DNA of 64,000 bases. It comes from Ulota crispa. Taxonomy: Eukaryota; Streptophyta; Bryopsida; Orthotrichales; Orthotrichaceae. Location of the stretch: NCBI GenBank assembly GCA_963920765.1, contig OY987251.1:14077219-14141218 (forward strand), in the 5' to 3' direction. This document shows positions 48,696-61,985 of the stretch, in pieces. How positions within the stretch are numbered: the first letter of the stretch is position 1; every line of letters begins with the position of its first letter. Below the pieces are notes generated by a model. That model worked only from the letters and a program-made list of their open reading frames with translations. It was not told the origin of the DNA and did no database searches. Both the position numbers and the translations under genes were made by a program.

Positions 48696-48924
48696 CCCTT
48701 GAGCGCCCCATCGACAGTATACTGTCGATGCGACCCACAACTTCATCTCATTTTTAAAAAAAATTGTATGGTGAAAACAACCATGGTTGGTCCCCATCAG
48801 TAGAGAATGTAGTCCTTTTTCAAATCCTATGGTCACTTGTTCTGAATGTAATTTTCCAACCTATGGTGGCCATTAAACCCCCCATTTTCTCCTAAATCCA
48901 AAAATAACTCTAGGAGCTCAAGGG
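48696..48924. mobile_element. TTAA element G
   Basis: TTAA (48692-48695), then CCCTTGAGCGCC; the end is GGAGCTCAAGGG, then TTAA (48925-48928). 229 bases, non-coding. Near its left end is the perfect 18-base palindrome TCGACAGTATACTGTCGA (48711-48728). Confidence 0.65.
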
Positions 48925-48928
48925 TTAA

Positions 48929-50755
48929 GGAAGAAAACTAACCATTTAAGAGGAAAAAAAAGAATATTCTTTATTTCTATGGGCTTAGCCAAGAGTATAC
49001 TCTAGACAATCAACCCAAGAGAATGTAGGATTTTGGCTAATTAAGCTTTAAAAACTCCCTAAATTGTGCCTTGAATACACATGATTTGGATCAGGGTTTT
49101 TGTTTAGACTTTCAAAAGTTAGAAAGCTACAAAAAAAATTCAAGCTACAAGTTTATACAAAAGAATGAAGAAAAAATAAGGTCTTGGGTGCCAAATGTTG
49201 CATAATGTTCCAAGCTTGCCACGCATTAAAATTAAATAAAAATGTTATTGTTCGTAGCCAATCAACTAGGGATTTTTGTTGAACAACATGTTCATGTCAT
49301 GTGGAGCCACATTATTTGAAAATCAAGCCGTTCTTAAATTTCTTTGAAAATCAAGCCGTTCTTAAATTTCTTTGAGATAATGCCTCTTTTTATATAATTT
49401 TTTGGATTTTTTAACCCACTTTCTGAAGAAAAAAAAAAATCTTGCAACGCCAGTTTTTTATTTTAGGAACATTTGGTCACAATCAACAAGCTCACAGTGT
49501 AAATACTTGCGGCCTAATTCAAAAGAATCTCCTGTAGCCATATCTGCACCCCTAAAAAATACCATATGTCTGGACATAAAAGCTGGATATAAAAGCGTAG
49601 GATCAATTATACAAAAAAGCCTAAAGTCATTGAAAGTTCCTAGTTACTACGTAGAGTCGTGAAAATCCAAAAATACATTCATGCAACGTCGAATGTACAG
49701 TTCTTCATTCGTGGGGTCTTAAAAATTAATGTGTTCGAAGACTACAACTTGGTAAGATTCACAAAACTCAAAGATGTCTTCTGATAATAACCTTATTCCT
49801 ATCATACGCTAAGTTGAACACTGTTAGGTAGTAACTGTTGAACATCAGGGTTCTAACACGTTCATAGTACTCTACGCCCAAAGATGGGAAAAAAACCCTT
49901 ATTCTGGAGACGGCTACCATCCAGACAAATCCCGCAATCTCCAATCAAATTTGGGCTTGCTAATCCTAAGCATTTGTGCGTTGGCATTAAGGGACCTAAC
50001 TGGGCACGATTTAGTTACAACCCTGCTCACATCAAGAGAATCTCTCATTTTGAACATTCCTAAGAGCCGTTCATCAAAGACCCCTAGCTACTAAAAACCT
50101 CTAAAACCTACTTATCTGGAACTACTCCTGATTCTCGAGTCTTCTCAAACAAAATTGCCACAGTAGAACCTCGAACCTCGTTACCAGCTACCCCTCGCCA
50201 TTCCTCTAGGATACCGGTAGATTAATCGCACAGGACAGCTTTAACTGCTATAAGCATAAACCACACTCCAAAGTAGTGACAAAAACATATTCAAAGAGGC
50301 AGCTTGAAGCACCAAGACCGATAATGAAAATAAACAGCTAAGCCAAACACAAGGATAAGACATATATACAGTTTTGAAGAGCTCAGAACAGCAAGCTAGT
50401 GCTAAAGCTATTCAGCAAATGAGCAACCCTAACAAACCCAGAGTAAGTCAAGGACCCGCCTATGCTTCTTTTATCATTCAGATGACGACTACTGCCAATG
50501 CTACAGGAATCTGTCTGCGTTAAGACGAGGGTTGGAGACTGCCATAGAAAGATGTAAAACCGCTCTTCACGAAATTTAACCAAGTAGTCAAACCCCACCT
50601 ACTAGATACTTTGTAAGCCTCCCTAAATCCAAACCAAGACCTGCCCGAGAAGCGTCCATCACTCTTCTTCCGTGTGAGCAAGCAGCAGCTGCATATGGCA
50701 TTTGAACTATGATGGACGAGAGAGAATGAAGGACAACAAAGGGCTGTACAACCGA
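48929..50755 (-). other. 3' flank of the Tubby-like gene
   Basis: The part nearest 50755 is probably 3' UTR. A 30-base unit, GAAAATCAAGCCGTTCTTAA and what follows, is tandemly duplicated at about 49318-49375. Nothing else recognised. Confidence 0.4.
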
Positions 50756-53700
50756 CTACTCACAAGCCAGCTTGGTATCGAAGCTGCTCAAACAGATCGC
50801 AAATGCTTGGAAAGCGGAAAGAGGGTACCGGTAGTCCATTGTGAACATGTCCTTCCCAATCTTTCCAAACTGCAACAGAACTTTGTCATGGTCGCTTTGC
50901 GTGGTCGTTGGCGGAGCCTCCGTTGATGCCACCAGCTGAAAGTTCTTGACTGACGCCACCGTCACCCTACCTCGAAAATTCAGACACCAGCATTGTAGCT
51001 GTTCGTGCCAACGTGGAGCTTTATTCTTCAGCACCAAAGGCTCATCCTTGCTCAAAAGCCCCGCTACCAACTCACCTTCCAAAGTGCTGCTGTCCACTAC
51101 CGCTGCTTTTGACCGAGGGGACGACAACACATTGGAATACGGAATGTGTGTGTCTTCCAACGTGCTTGCAGTAAACTCGGTTGGAGTTGGAGCGCTCCCT
51201 CCCATTTCCATCGCAGACGCAGGTATTGTATGGAGCGTGCATTGCATGCGTCTTGGGCCTCGCGTTCCCAGGACGTTCAACTCGTATGCAATGTGCGCAA
51301 CATTGTAGCTTCCAGAGTGCACACGAGATGACAACTGCTTAGATCCAATGCGTCGAGTGCCACGAGTTGATGACAACACTCCATTGTGGGGAGGCTGACT
51401 GTCGTAGATAGTGAATTTCGTACCCAAGAAATTTGACCTGAAAAGAGAACCGTCCATAACCAAAAAGTGTTATAAAACTGACACGCATACACCTGTGTTA
51501 CTGGGCAATGAGAAAATCCGCATCAGATGCAGACCATGGAAATCAATCAGTGAATAATAAAAACCAAAATCGTAGTCATCGTAAATACCTTAGTTTTCCA
51601 ACATATGTAGTACTCCCTCTTGACATATCTTCAGAGTTGATAGAAATTATGTAGTCGGTACTAGTTGCCCGACGAAACTTTCGTGCAGCTAAAAGGAACT
51701 TCCCATTCTCCACCAAAGCTGTACCAAACCATGTATTTTAGCACAATCAGCGAAACAGGAATGGTTGGACAGAAAAGAAAGATCTGCAGCATGCTTGCAC
51801 AAAACTGCAAAAAAATTCAAACTGCGTACCCAATCAATAAAAGTAAGCAGTCCTATGAAGGACTGCGCATTGTCATGTGACAACAGCAAACAAAAATGCA
51901 ATTTTACACGACACAGACTATAAAGACCATCCGTGCTGCCTTCATCGCTGGCCTGACATTGCTATAGCCTAGGCCGATTGTACAAAACCCGTTCTAAATA
52001 AAGTGGTAAACAAGAGTTTGACCACAGGCTCTAAGGCTGCTCGAATGACCCCAAAATCAAAGTTTCTAGATGGCGATAATTTACACCGTAGCACTACATC
52101 CAAATGTAAAACCGGCATCCTAAGCCATTTCCTCTCCTATTTACCTACATCACAACACATGCAATGTACAATCGATCGACACACCAAAAAGTATGAAGTA
52201 GCGACCGAACCAAGCATTTCGCTACATAAAGGCAAATAGATCACATCAGGCTTTTCGTTTGAAAGAAACTCACTGGGAGGGAGACCTAAAAAGAGCTGGT
52301 ATGTAGACGTAGTCCTGTCCCGCTTTATGAAGCATTGAACAGTGTTCTCACGAGGTCCAGGCTGCAAAAGCAAAGACGAAAGGTCAATAAAATGCAATAT
52401 TCAGAGCTCTCCATGCACTATCCATAATATCCTTCATTGCAAAACGGATAAAATTATTACAATACTAGTGAAGCCTCACATTAAACCATGTTACGCATGT
52501 ATCCCTCTCTCCCATGTTGGTCTCTGATAGAAGAACAGAACGTGCTCGAACTCCTATATATGCATGGAAGAGTTCATACCTTGCAGAAGCAAACTCTAAT
52601 CTATATAAAAGAGAACACAACCTTTTGAGCCACTCATGTTGATTGGGTGAGAGAGTGTTGCAGTGGTGCAACTTCCAGGGACTTGTTGTTAAGTTCCAGT
52701 GAAATGGCTCAATCTAATTGGTTGAGAAAAAGTGTTGTGGTGTCACTGGAAGTGACCCGTTATACTGCTACATGCATGGAATGTAACTCATAGTTGCACT
52801 CACACTCTCTCCTTTTTCATTCAAAATGGGATTCTTTTATATATATAGATTAAGAGTCATTCAACTTAGTCAAGGAGACAAGTCTGAGGGAACAATCTCA
52901 CAACTCACAACCTAGTTCATTTTAACTCAGGAGCGGTTCACAGTGGACTTGGTGTTTACTATGCCTGAAGTCCCACATCCCACTTGCTCACATGGCGCCT
53001 ACATGGCAGCACTTTTGGAAGTTTTGGCGCCCAAAAAAGTGGGACTTCACTCGAGGTTTGAGTCATCCAAAATGCCAGACCAAACTTTGAGCTCAAGTAA
53101 CATCTTTTCTGGCCCATAAAGTTGGGATTTTGCACTCCCATGGGACTTCGTGACATGGCCCTCAAACCTTGAGTGAAGTCCCACTTTTTTTTGGCACCGA
53201 GACTTCCAAAAGTGCTGCCATGTAAGCGCCATGTAAGCAAGTGCGATGTGGAACTTCATGCATAGTGTGAAACACCAAGTTCTCCGCCAGTCAGATTCTC
53301 AGATTTCAGTGGGACTTGGGAATGGGGCAGAGTCTGAACCGCCCCTAAAACAGGTCTGACGGGACAATCTCACAATCTAGTTCATTTTAACTTATTAGAT
53401 ATCACACACGAGGAACCAGCAGTTCAGAGAAAACCAGACAAAACCACATGTGCAGCATCGAAAAGATACAATCTTGACAACTGATATTCGAGCATCAGTC
53501 GATACTCTAACGGTTCAGAAGATGGGACTTGGGTGTTTCACAGTATGCCTGAAGTCCTACATACCACTTGCTCACATGGCGCCACGCCTACATGGCAGCA
53601 CTTTTGGAAGTTTTGACTCCAAAAATAGTGGGACTTCACTCAAGGTTTGAGAGACCCAACTTTGAGCCCAAGTCCCATCTTTTACACTGGACATGGAACG

Positions 53701-54447
53701 TAGTCTGACCCGGCCCTTTAGATATCACACACGAGGAACCAGTAGTAAACCAGTAGTTCAGAGAAAACCAGGAAAACCATATCTGCAGCATCGAAAAGAT
53801 ACAGTCTTGACGACTGACATTCGAGCATCAGTTGATACTCTAATTTCATAGCTCCATCCCGCAAGTTAAGGTGTTTAATTTTCATCATCCAACCACACTC
53901 TCCGCTCATCAAACCAGGGTATTTTTTTAGTGGCAATTTTTCGCCAGCTCTGACAGAATTAAACCAGTGATTTCTCTTCCCTCTAAATACCTTCCAATGT
54001 GAAGTGGACAGCGAAGTCGTCAGTTAAAAAAAACGCTGCTTGAGCAAACCCTACCTGCTTCAGAGCAATCGGAAATGTCAAGCGGCCGGATTGCTCCGGC
54101 GTACGGACGAGCTCCTTGGTGATCTCCCGCCACGAGCTGCACACGGCTGCGCAAGCCACGACGTGCTTCCGGCTGGGCCACGCGCCTTCGCTGGCCTCCA
54201 CTCTCTGGATCACGTCCCGCAGAAGCTCCGGCGGCATGTTCGCCCAGCAGCTCTGCTCCATGGGCGGCTCTGGCCGCAGCTGCGACTCGTCCAGCACCAT
54301 GCCACTGGACCTGCCCCGGTGGTGATGCGGGAACTTCAGCTCGAAACTGCGCCGGGAAATGCTCCCTATCCCGCCCTTCTCCTGAAACTCTCGTATCAAG
54401 CTCTTGAGCGGCATCATGGACGAAGACGACCTCTGACCTCCAGACAT
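50756..54447 (-). CDS. Tubby-like F-box protein (TULP/TLP)
   Basis: Four exons in perfect phase, 54447-54055, 52361-52274, 51718-51589 and 51437-50756, encode 430 residues, the usual plant length. The N terminus ([10 protein letters not shown], then [12 protein letters not shown]) is the plant TLP leader. An F-box follows at about 66-114 ([20 protein letters not shown] to [12 protein letters not shown]). The Tubby domain fills the rest: [20 protein letters not shown] with the basic KRDR phosphoinositide-binding patch, [51 protein letters not shown], and the diagnostic C terminus [20 protein letters not shown]. Plant TLPs sit at the plasma membrane through PIP2, are released under stress, and bind SKP1 via the F-box. 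I chose the Met of [16 protein letters not shown] ten codons later is possible, and the frame stays open further upstream. Intron 1 (52362-54054) is full of repeats. Confidence 0.95.
52929..53346. mobile_element. Foldback element R in Tubby intron 1
   Basis: Ends AGGAGCGGTTCA and TGAACCGCCCCT are inverted. Long arms with CACTTTTGGAAGTTTTGGCG and its partner CTTCCAAAAGTGCTGCCATG pair across the element. A direct repeat of about 45 bases of intron sequence (CAATCTCACAA...TAGTTCATTTTAACT) flanks it at about 52880-52925 and 53352-53393, far longer than a normal target duplication. Confidence 0.6.
53396..53838. repeat. Direct repeat flanking a second, half copy of element R
   Basis: GATATCACACACGAGGAACC and the following roughly 115 bases occur at 53396-53510 and again at 53718-53838. 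Between them (about 53515-53717) is one arm plus the end of element R. Repeat, half element, repeat suggests segmental duplication during or after insertion. Confidence 0.65.
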
Positions 54448-55560
54448 ACTCCACCTGCTGCTGCTGCCGCCGCACAACCTAACCCCTTTCACCTCACACC
54501 AAATCCCCTCCAACGCTCGCTTCAACAGCATCAACCACACCTTAAGCCATCCACGTAGCCCCCGCACCGTCAAACAATCGTCGGACACCATCCATACCTC
54601 ATTGCAGGCATCTGCTGCAACTCTCACAACCCCGCGCTCATCAACGCTTCATCTGCCGAAATAAACGATCGGAAAACAAGCCGTCGTATGTCATACGGCC
54701 GATATCCAAGGTTATCCACACCGATTACAAAAACCAAAGTCTTATCAATCTCTGTTCTCCAACGTCTTCCGCAATAACTTCCTCGCCATGGTCACAACTC
54801 CGCCGTCCGACATCCTTACACTTAACAAAGATCTGGATCTTCACACTCCCTCTGGCCTCTTCTTCGTCTCCTTCAACCAAACGTTTTCCCTCAATTTCAA
54901 AAGAGTTCGCAACACCAAAACAAGAGTGGGAGCGGATCTGATAGCGTAGTCACCTTCCACGCCACGTCGTTAACTCGCTTGCAGACATGGTGCTCTCATC
55001 GGAGAGCGACAACGACATCGTCGCACCATTCCTCCTAGGGTTAGCTCGTTCGCACTCAATACTGAACCAGATTCGAAAGTGGCAGGTGCAGGAGGTAGCG
55101 AACCGAGTGCGGTCGACGTTAAGCTGGCAGCGGAGAGCTGCAAGCGCCCGCGAGGGGGAGTGGCAAGCGATGGCAACGAGCGACGAGGGAACCCCCGGGG
55201 GAGCAGCAGCAAGAGCGAGGACACCCGCAGGGGAGCAGGAGCAGCAGCAGCAGCCAGTGTCAAGGCCTATCCCCTGCCTGCAAGTTGAGTTCGTCCTTGG
55301 TCAGGGCCCATGACCGCGACCTATGCCTTTGCCTGCAACCGTGCCCGTACCGAGACTACTCCCGCAGTCCCGCTAGACTTGCGGGTCAGCAACCGTGGCG
55401 GTCTGCCCGTTCCTTGACAGCACGGGTCCACGGAATTAGGGGTGTTCTTAAGTCAGTAAACATGGAACCAGTCAACACACGAGGCCGGGCCACACAGGCG
55501 AGAACCGGCAGTTCAAACCGCACTCCAGTTTGTAAAAACCAGGTGGCAGAGTAACTGGTT
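54448..55560. other. GC-rich upstream region of the Tubby-like gene
   Basis: CpG-rich, unlike most of the window. It should hold the promoter and 5' UTR of the Tubby-like gene. A plus-strand frame at 54987-55313 (108 residues, Ala/Arg/Gln-rich, QEQQQQPV) and a minus-strand frame at 55263-54970 overlap. Either could be chance in GC-rich DNA, or a divergent first exon. I recognise neither. Confidence 0.35.
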
Positions 55561-58500
55561 TACATAAAAGCAGATTTTTTGACTCTTTAGGTTCCAATTT
55601 TCTGGTTTGTTCAAAATTGTTCATTTTGAGAGTTCACAAATTAGCGCCTCAAACTTCCAGTCTTGGAATGGAATAGTGGAGAGGTTATCTTTTAGGTGAA
55701 CAATAGATTAAAAAATTTGGAAAAGTGATTGTTTCCTAGTTTTCCAAAAATACAAGTTACTTCTCATCCGTTTCAAATTGCCAATTTTGGGCTAGTGTGG
55801 CCATGGCATCACAGTAGGCCGTGAACCAATGGATTGAAGCGGATCTATTGTATGCCTCTTCATGGAATTCTTAGAGCAAATGTGGCCATGTAGGAGGGAC
55901 CTTATTCCAACCAGCCCCTTTTTCTATAGTTCAAAGAGTGCTAGAACAGCAAAATTACTATTATGGTGAAAGACACATACTTTTACCATTTGATTTTTTC
56001 ATAGATATTCATCTTTTAAAGAGTGCTAGAATGACAAAAGCAAGCCAAAATGATGTAAGAGGTTATGTAGTTGTAGCATTCTAGTTTGATTTTTGAGTAA
56101 ATTGACAATTAAAACTTCTTCATGGTAGTTTCTCTTGATGCAAAGCCTTTCCCTTGCAATCTAGAGACAATAAATTTTATAGTGAGCTTAGATGTGTACA
56201 TTCACGGCTTATGGAAAGTGATTGCTATTTTTACATGAATGTGGTAATCTCATCTAACACTTCCTCAAAAATGGCATTCATCTTGGAATACATTTATAGT
56301 TTTGTGTCTTGTTCATAGCCAAATTGTATTTAATTTGTGCAGTTTAACATTGTATTGTCCATAGCAAAAAAACATGAAAAAACAAATTATGTGCATTCTT
56401 TATAGGAATCAATACTTCATCTACATGTTACATTATTATCATCTAAAAGATATTTTTTATCCAATTCTTTATAATGAATTATGATTTTTTGAATGATGTT
56501 TTTCTTAGTTTTTAGCCCATTTAAGAGCTTGATCATAATGAGTGGTGAACTATACTATCAAATAACCTTTGTTTCCTCCAAAACAACTAGATTCCTTAAA
56601 AGGCAAGGTTTGTGAGGATTTTTATTATAGAAACCAATGCAATGCCTTAGATGATTAGGTAGCAAAGTAAGAGAGAAATTATTGATTTTATCATTTCTAA
56701 ATTTTCATGGTTTTTGTACATATAATGTCATTATATTGGTTTTTATAAGTTTTAATTTTTCAAAAACTAGGTTTTGGTTGCTTCTCTAAATAGGATATTG
56801 TCTTTTAATATTAGAATGTTTTCATATCTATAAACAAAAATGTTTGGTGTTAAGTCCTCTAGGTGAAATTCAATTGTTATATTAGTTTTACTTTGGAAAC
56901 CTTGAATCACCACTAGTTGAAAAATCACACATCTCTAACTTTTGTTAATTACCTATTGTGCATATTTGTGATCTCTTTCCATTTTCACATCTATACATGG
57001 TCAAAATAAGGTTTGTATACAATCTTATTGTGGTTTTATACATGCTTGAAGATTATGCACTATTGTATATGATCCTCTTGTATGAATATATTATGAGTGT
57101 TGTGACTATGAAAACCTAGAAAAGCAACCAATTACGCATCCTAATTCACAAAAACTTGAATATCCTTCTTGTTTTCAGTGTAATGATAAGAATTAAATAT
57201 AAAAGTTTAAACAAACAAGATTTCTAGTTTTCTTAAACATACAAAAGCAACCAAAAAAAACATACAAACCAATAAGCTTCAAACTTTATTAAATATAGAA
57301 CCAACATAGTATTTTAAAACTGATACCTCCAAGAATAAAAGTTCCTACTTGTATGAAATCTCCTCCACCCTCTAGTGCAAAAAATGTCCTACTTTGTCCA
57401 TTTCCTTTCTTTGCAAGTAAGGCCTCCATTCCTTAACCCAACACAAGGTTAGAATCGTTTTTGTACATAACTATACATCATATGTTGAAAAAACAAAATG
57501 GCCTTGGCCTTATAGTTGTCAAAAAAAGCCTTACTTTTAATTATTTTATATGCTACTTGCAGTAGCCTTCAATGCCATGTGATTCACCATAACCAAGAAA
57601 ATAACATCTTTGGGTTAGTTTGTCTAACATTATTCTATTTTGTTAAATATGTGAAAGTATGTTATACAACCAAAAAGTTAAAGTGGCTAAAATTAGTCCA
57701 TAATTTGTACGGAGTAACATCATGTAAAGTTGAAATATAAATACAACTTTAAAAATAATAAGATGATGAAGTGCTTTGGTCCAAAAAGCATTGGACATTT
57801 TAGCAACTTTGAGCATACTTCAAGAAGATTCCACCAAAGTTTGACTTTTTCTTTTGGAAAGGCCATTTTGTGTTGGGTATTATGGATTTGTAATTTTTTG
57901 TTGAGTTCCTTTGCTTGTACAAAATTGATTAAATTGTATAGAAGTGAATCCTCCCACATTATCGAGACAAGTTTTATTTTTATTTTTATTATTGTGAATT
58001 TTCACTAATGTATAATCATACTTATAACATGAAAGTTTTAAAGTTCTTTCTAAGAAAGTAGGTATGAGATTTGCAAAAGCAATCATCTACAAAAATGAGA
58101 AAGTTCAATGGTCCATCTAATGATGCTGAACGCACATTAGTGCACACAAATTAGTGTAAATCAAAGTTACGATATTACTAGCACAAGTAATTGTATTAAG
58201 TGGATAGCAATTTTAGCACGTTTGCCATAAAAACATTCTTCACATTGAAAAAAAGGTATTTGATAAAGGTATAGAAAATCTAATAACTAAGTCATAGCTT
58301 TGCATAGTACTCAATGATTACATATTCAAGTGGCCAAAACAATGGTGTTTCTTCAATTTATTATTACTGAATTTTGTAATTGCAACATGATTTTTAACAA
58401 AGAGTAAAATACTAACTCCAAGAGAGAATAAATTGTGTCTTTGGTTCATAAAAAATTGCATGTTGTCCAAGCTTGGCATCATTGTTTTAGTGAGACAATG

Positions 58501-60389
58501 ATCCCAAGTAAAGATGATAATCATAAGGAATTGCTATAGCCACACCCAAAATTACTAACGCCACATCTTAAGATGTGCTATGAGCATGAAATGTGAATTT
58601 AATGCTATTTTTTTTAGAACAAAATATTTGTAAACCTCTATCATTCTAAGATTATAATTTAAAAAAACTAGGGTACTTAAATTTGAAATTAAAAATGTAG
58701 GACTTTTGAAATACTTAAAGCAAAAATACATAAAAAGAATAGCAATGGTGCAATAAAAGTTTAAAAAAATTTGTATGTGTTCTTCTTTCTTTCAAAAAGG
58801 TGGTAATGTCGTGATTAAATGAATGATGGACCACTTGATTATTAAAAAAATAGTATTAAATTCTCAAATTACATGTTCACAAGGGTGTGACATTAATAAA
58901 TTTGGGTGTTGCTTTAGCAATTTCCTAATTATATTACTAGTGTTGGTAAATTGTACAACTAACAACAAGATTTTGACAAGTTTTGAAACATGTAGGACAT
59001 TTTCAACTAAAATCATTTGTCTTGAGTTAAGTCAGAGAAATATAATGCCAAAATGTAGAGCATTGTGAATACTATTATCACCCAACAATATGGCTTTTGC
59101 TGTAGGGGGAGCTCTATAGCCTCTAAACAATGTTTGAGCTGGTGAAATGTGTTCATTGGCACTATAATTTTAAGAATCATGAATTTGTGATTGATAGTGG
59201 ACTTAGTATAATTGTAAAGAGGTATAAAGGATCTTTAATACTACATTTGGTACGGTGTTCAATATTTCAATACATGTATCTAAAATTATCCAAAATCACG
59301 TTTCTTCTTCTGGCATCCAAGAGCCTTGTGTTCCACTTTCTATAACAATGATAAATTATTAATGATTGTGAAGGAACATTTTGTTCATTCAAGTAAGCTT
59401 TGTTCACACATTAATTTTTTTTGGTAAACTTGTGTTGTATGTGGAGAAGATTTAATAACATAAAAAGCATTTGTATTCGGAGATTCAACTTTGGAATTCA
59501 AATGGCAATTTGTTGTAAAGTGTTTGAAATTGGATTAAAAAAAACTTAGGTTAGTGGTATTCCGTGGAGTAATAACAAATGCACTCCACGGATCTAGTAA
59601 TGTATAGAGGAACATCGTTTATTATTCATTGATGAAGTGACAACAAGCTACAGCTGCTTTTGTAAAAATAGTCTGTTAATTTTCAAATAAAGTATCAACA
59701 TCTTTAGGATTAGTCATAGTCAAATGACATGATTGTTCATGCAAATTAATTTGGGATGCTTTATAAGAACATTTATAGAGTTGTTTTGTCTTATTCCATT
59801 TTGTTTTTAAGGTACTAATTGATTTGAAAAATAATTATGTATTCTACACAATGAAGATGAATCTTGGAATGCGCTTGAAGTCTTTTAGTTGCTATGTTCA
59901 CAAGTCAATATTAGTTTTAGAGAAACAAAGTCTTTGATCATGTCAATCATGAATGCTGGGATATTTCTTATCCCATACTCCATATGCTCAAATAAAAGCA
60001 TTGGTGCTGCGGAGGCATGTATGTGTGTTTTGAGTTTTGAGTACCCCGTGTGGCAAGGGGTTTTTTTGGGGGCTATTCAATTTGTAGGCATGAACTAATG
60101 GATCATTTATAATTATCTAAAATTGGCAAAATGGCCTATTTGATGGAACCCTATCATTACTTATACTTTTGTAATTTATTCTAGGCTGTATTTTTTATAA
60201 AGAAGAACTTAGAATTGAAAAGGGAGTTGAAAGGGGAAGGATTAGACAAAGAAATATACAACTTACAAGCATGGATTTTTGCTTATTTTCATGGGTTTTC
60301 AAAGGGTTAGGGTGATTGAAATTCACCAATGTCATGTGTATTAGAGAAAAAAGTGAATTAGTCCAAAATGGAGACACACAATGAACTAA
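55561..60389. other. Gene-poor AT-rich intergenic DNA
   Basis: Nearly 5 kb with only short unrecognised frames (such as 57516-57740, 57730-58008 and 58823-59068). A small hairpin CCGTGGAGT...ACTCCACGG lies at about 59562-59590. No other structure found. Confidence 0.45.
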
Positions 60390-60764
60390 AGGCATCTCCT
60401 GCACCACGCTTTGCAACACCTAGATAAATGAGATTTCACGGGGAGAATGACGCAAACCTTCACGATGAGGCTTGAAGTTCTTTGGCAACCATGAAACCTT
60501 TCGGACCTGCACATGCATTACAACAAATCGCACAAGTACACCTGGCTATGGAGTGGGGTTGTGTAAGTGAACAGTGTGTGAATAGTGCTTGCCAAGGACC
60601 GTGAAGGGGGCATGGAGAAAGCTAAAATTTAACAAGTATGCGGCTCAATCTGAAAGCCTCGCGACTTGCACAAGGACATGCTAAATGCTGTTGGAGACTT
60701 GAATTGCAGAAGCCGTTACGAGTTGAACGCAAAAGGCTATTCTAAAGTGATGCAGGAGATGCTC
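60390..60764. mobile_element. PIF/Harbinger-like MITE (O)
   Basis: Inverted ends AGGCATCTCCTGCA and TGCAGGAGATGCTC, flanked by TAA direct repeats (60387-60389, 60765-60767). 375 bases, no transposase. A TAA/TTA three-base target is characteristic of PIF/Harbinger. Confidence 0.7.
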
Positions 60765-60767
60765 TAA

Positions 60768-61718
60768 CAATGCTATTTCACATGTTTTTAACTCATGATT
60801 CATTCCCCATACAAAGCAAACATGTGACAAAACTTGGGTTAGCGTGCAATTTCATTCTTCTTCTTAACAAATGTACTCAACAAAATTTCTATGACATTCA
60901 ACTATCCAAATTGAATTCAAGGTCTTCACAAAAAATCCTCAATCACCATTAGGCAAGTTGTGCACCTAGTTGTATACAAAGTCCAAAGGATCCAATATAT
61001 AGAACACTAAATTATAAGTATAAAATACTAATGACTCACATTTGGGGTTACTTAAATTACTTATAAATTATTTTCAATTTTCAATGGCCCCTATCTTACT
61101 TGAAAGTTTGTTATAAATTTTGCCAAAAATGAATAAAAGGCTATTTATATTTTGCCTCATGTTATTTCTAAAATGCGGTAAGTTACTCCAAGCATTGGTG
61201 CAAATGCAAATGCTAATTTAAGAATTGTTGAATTTGTCTCAAAATAATTGAACGCATTCACAATAAAAAAATCCTAGCTCAATATATTATAAACTGAAAA
61301 TTTGTGGAAAGCATAGAATTGATATTTAAAGAGTTTTGAAAGAGCAATCTCATTTTAAAATGCGTTTGTAGTACAAGATATTAATTTATATTGAATTTCA
61401 CATATGATATATACAATATGTGTTACCCAATATTACAAGATAGCTAAATTGTGCTCTTCAACTAAAGATAACTTTTAATATTTTCAACATATGCAACTTG
61501 TCATATTGGTATATAGTTATGTTTCATGAATACATGCTGATTGACGCATTTAACGAACAAAATAAGCATGTAACAACATCTCTCATTACAATATCACCAT
61601 TATCTTCAATAAAAAGCTGAAAAGTAAGCAAAATATTCAACCTTCTGAATTTAACACAATCAAAAAACATGCAATAACAATCAAGAATAGTGATCATTTG
61701 TGATTACTTCATTTGAAA

Positions 61719-61722
<4 letters not shown>
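60768..61722. other. Intergenic, nothing recognised
   Basis: AT-rich spacer without supportable frames. Confidence 0.4.
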
Positions 61723-61793
<71 letters not shown>

Positions 61794-61794
61794 T
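61723..61794. repeat. (AAT)n microsatellite
   Basis: About 23 uninterrupted AAT units. The minus-strand poly-Leu frame that covers it is an artefact of the repeat. Confidence 0.95.
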
Positions 61795-61985
61795 TCTTAG
61801 TCTTTTTGGCCACAAGTGTCACCATACTGCATCCCACTAACATGCTCTGGTGTTTATTTGGATAGTAGAAAACAACCGATTGAATTTGTGATAAGCCATC
61901 AACTTCAAATTTTGCCACTAGTAGGTCTAGAGGCAAAAATCAAAACAAAAACTTGAATTGAACAACCTTTTGCTTCCTCTCTTTA

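Noticed and set aside
61709-61936. Poly-leucine frame
   Set aside because: Produced by the (AAT)n microsatellite.
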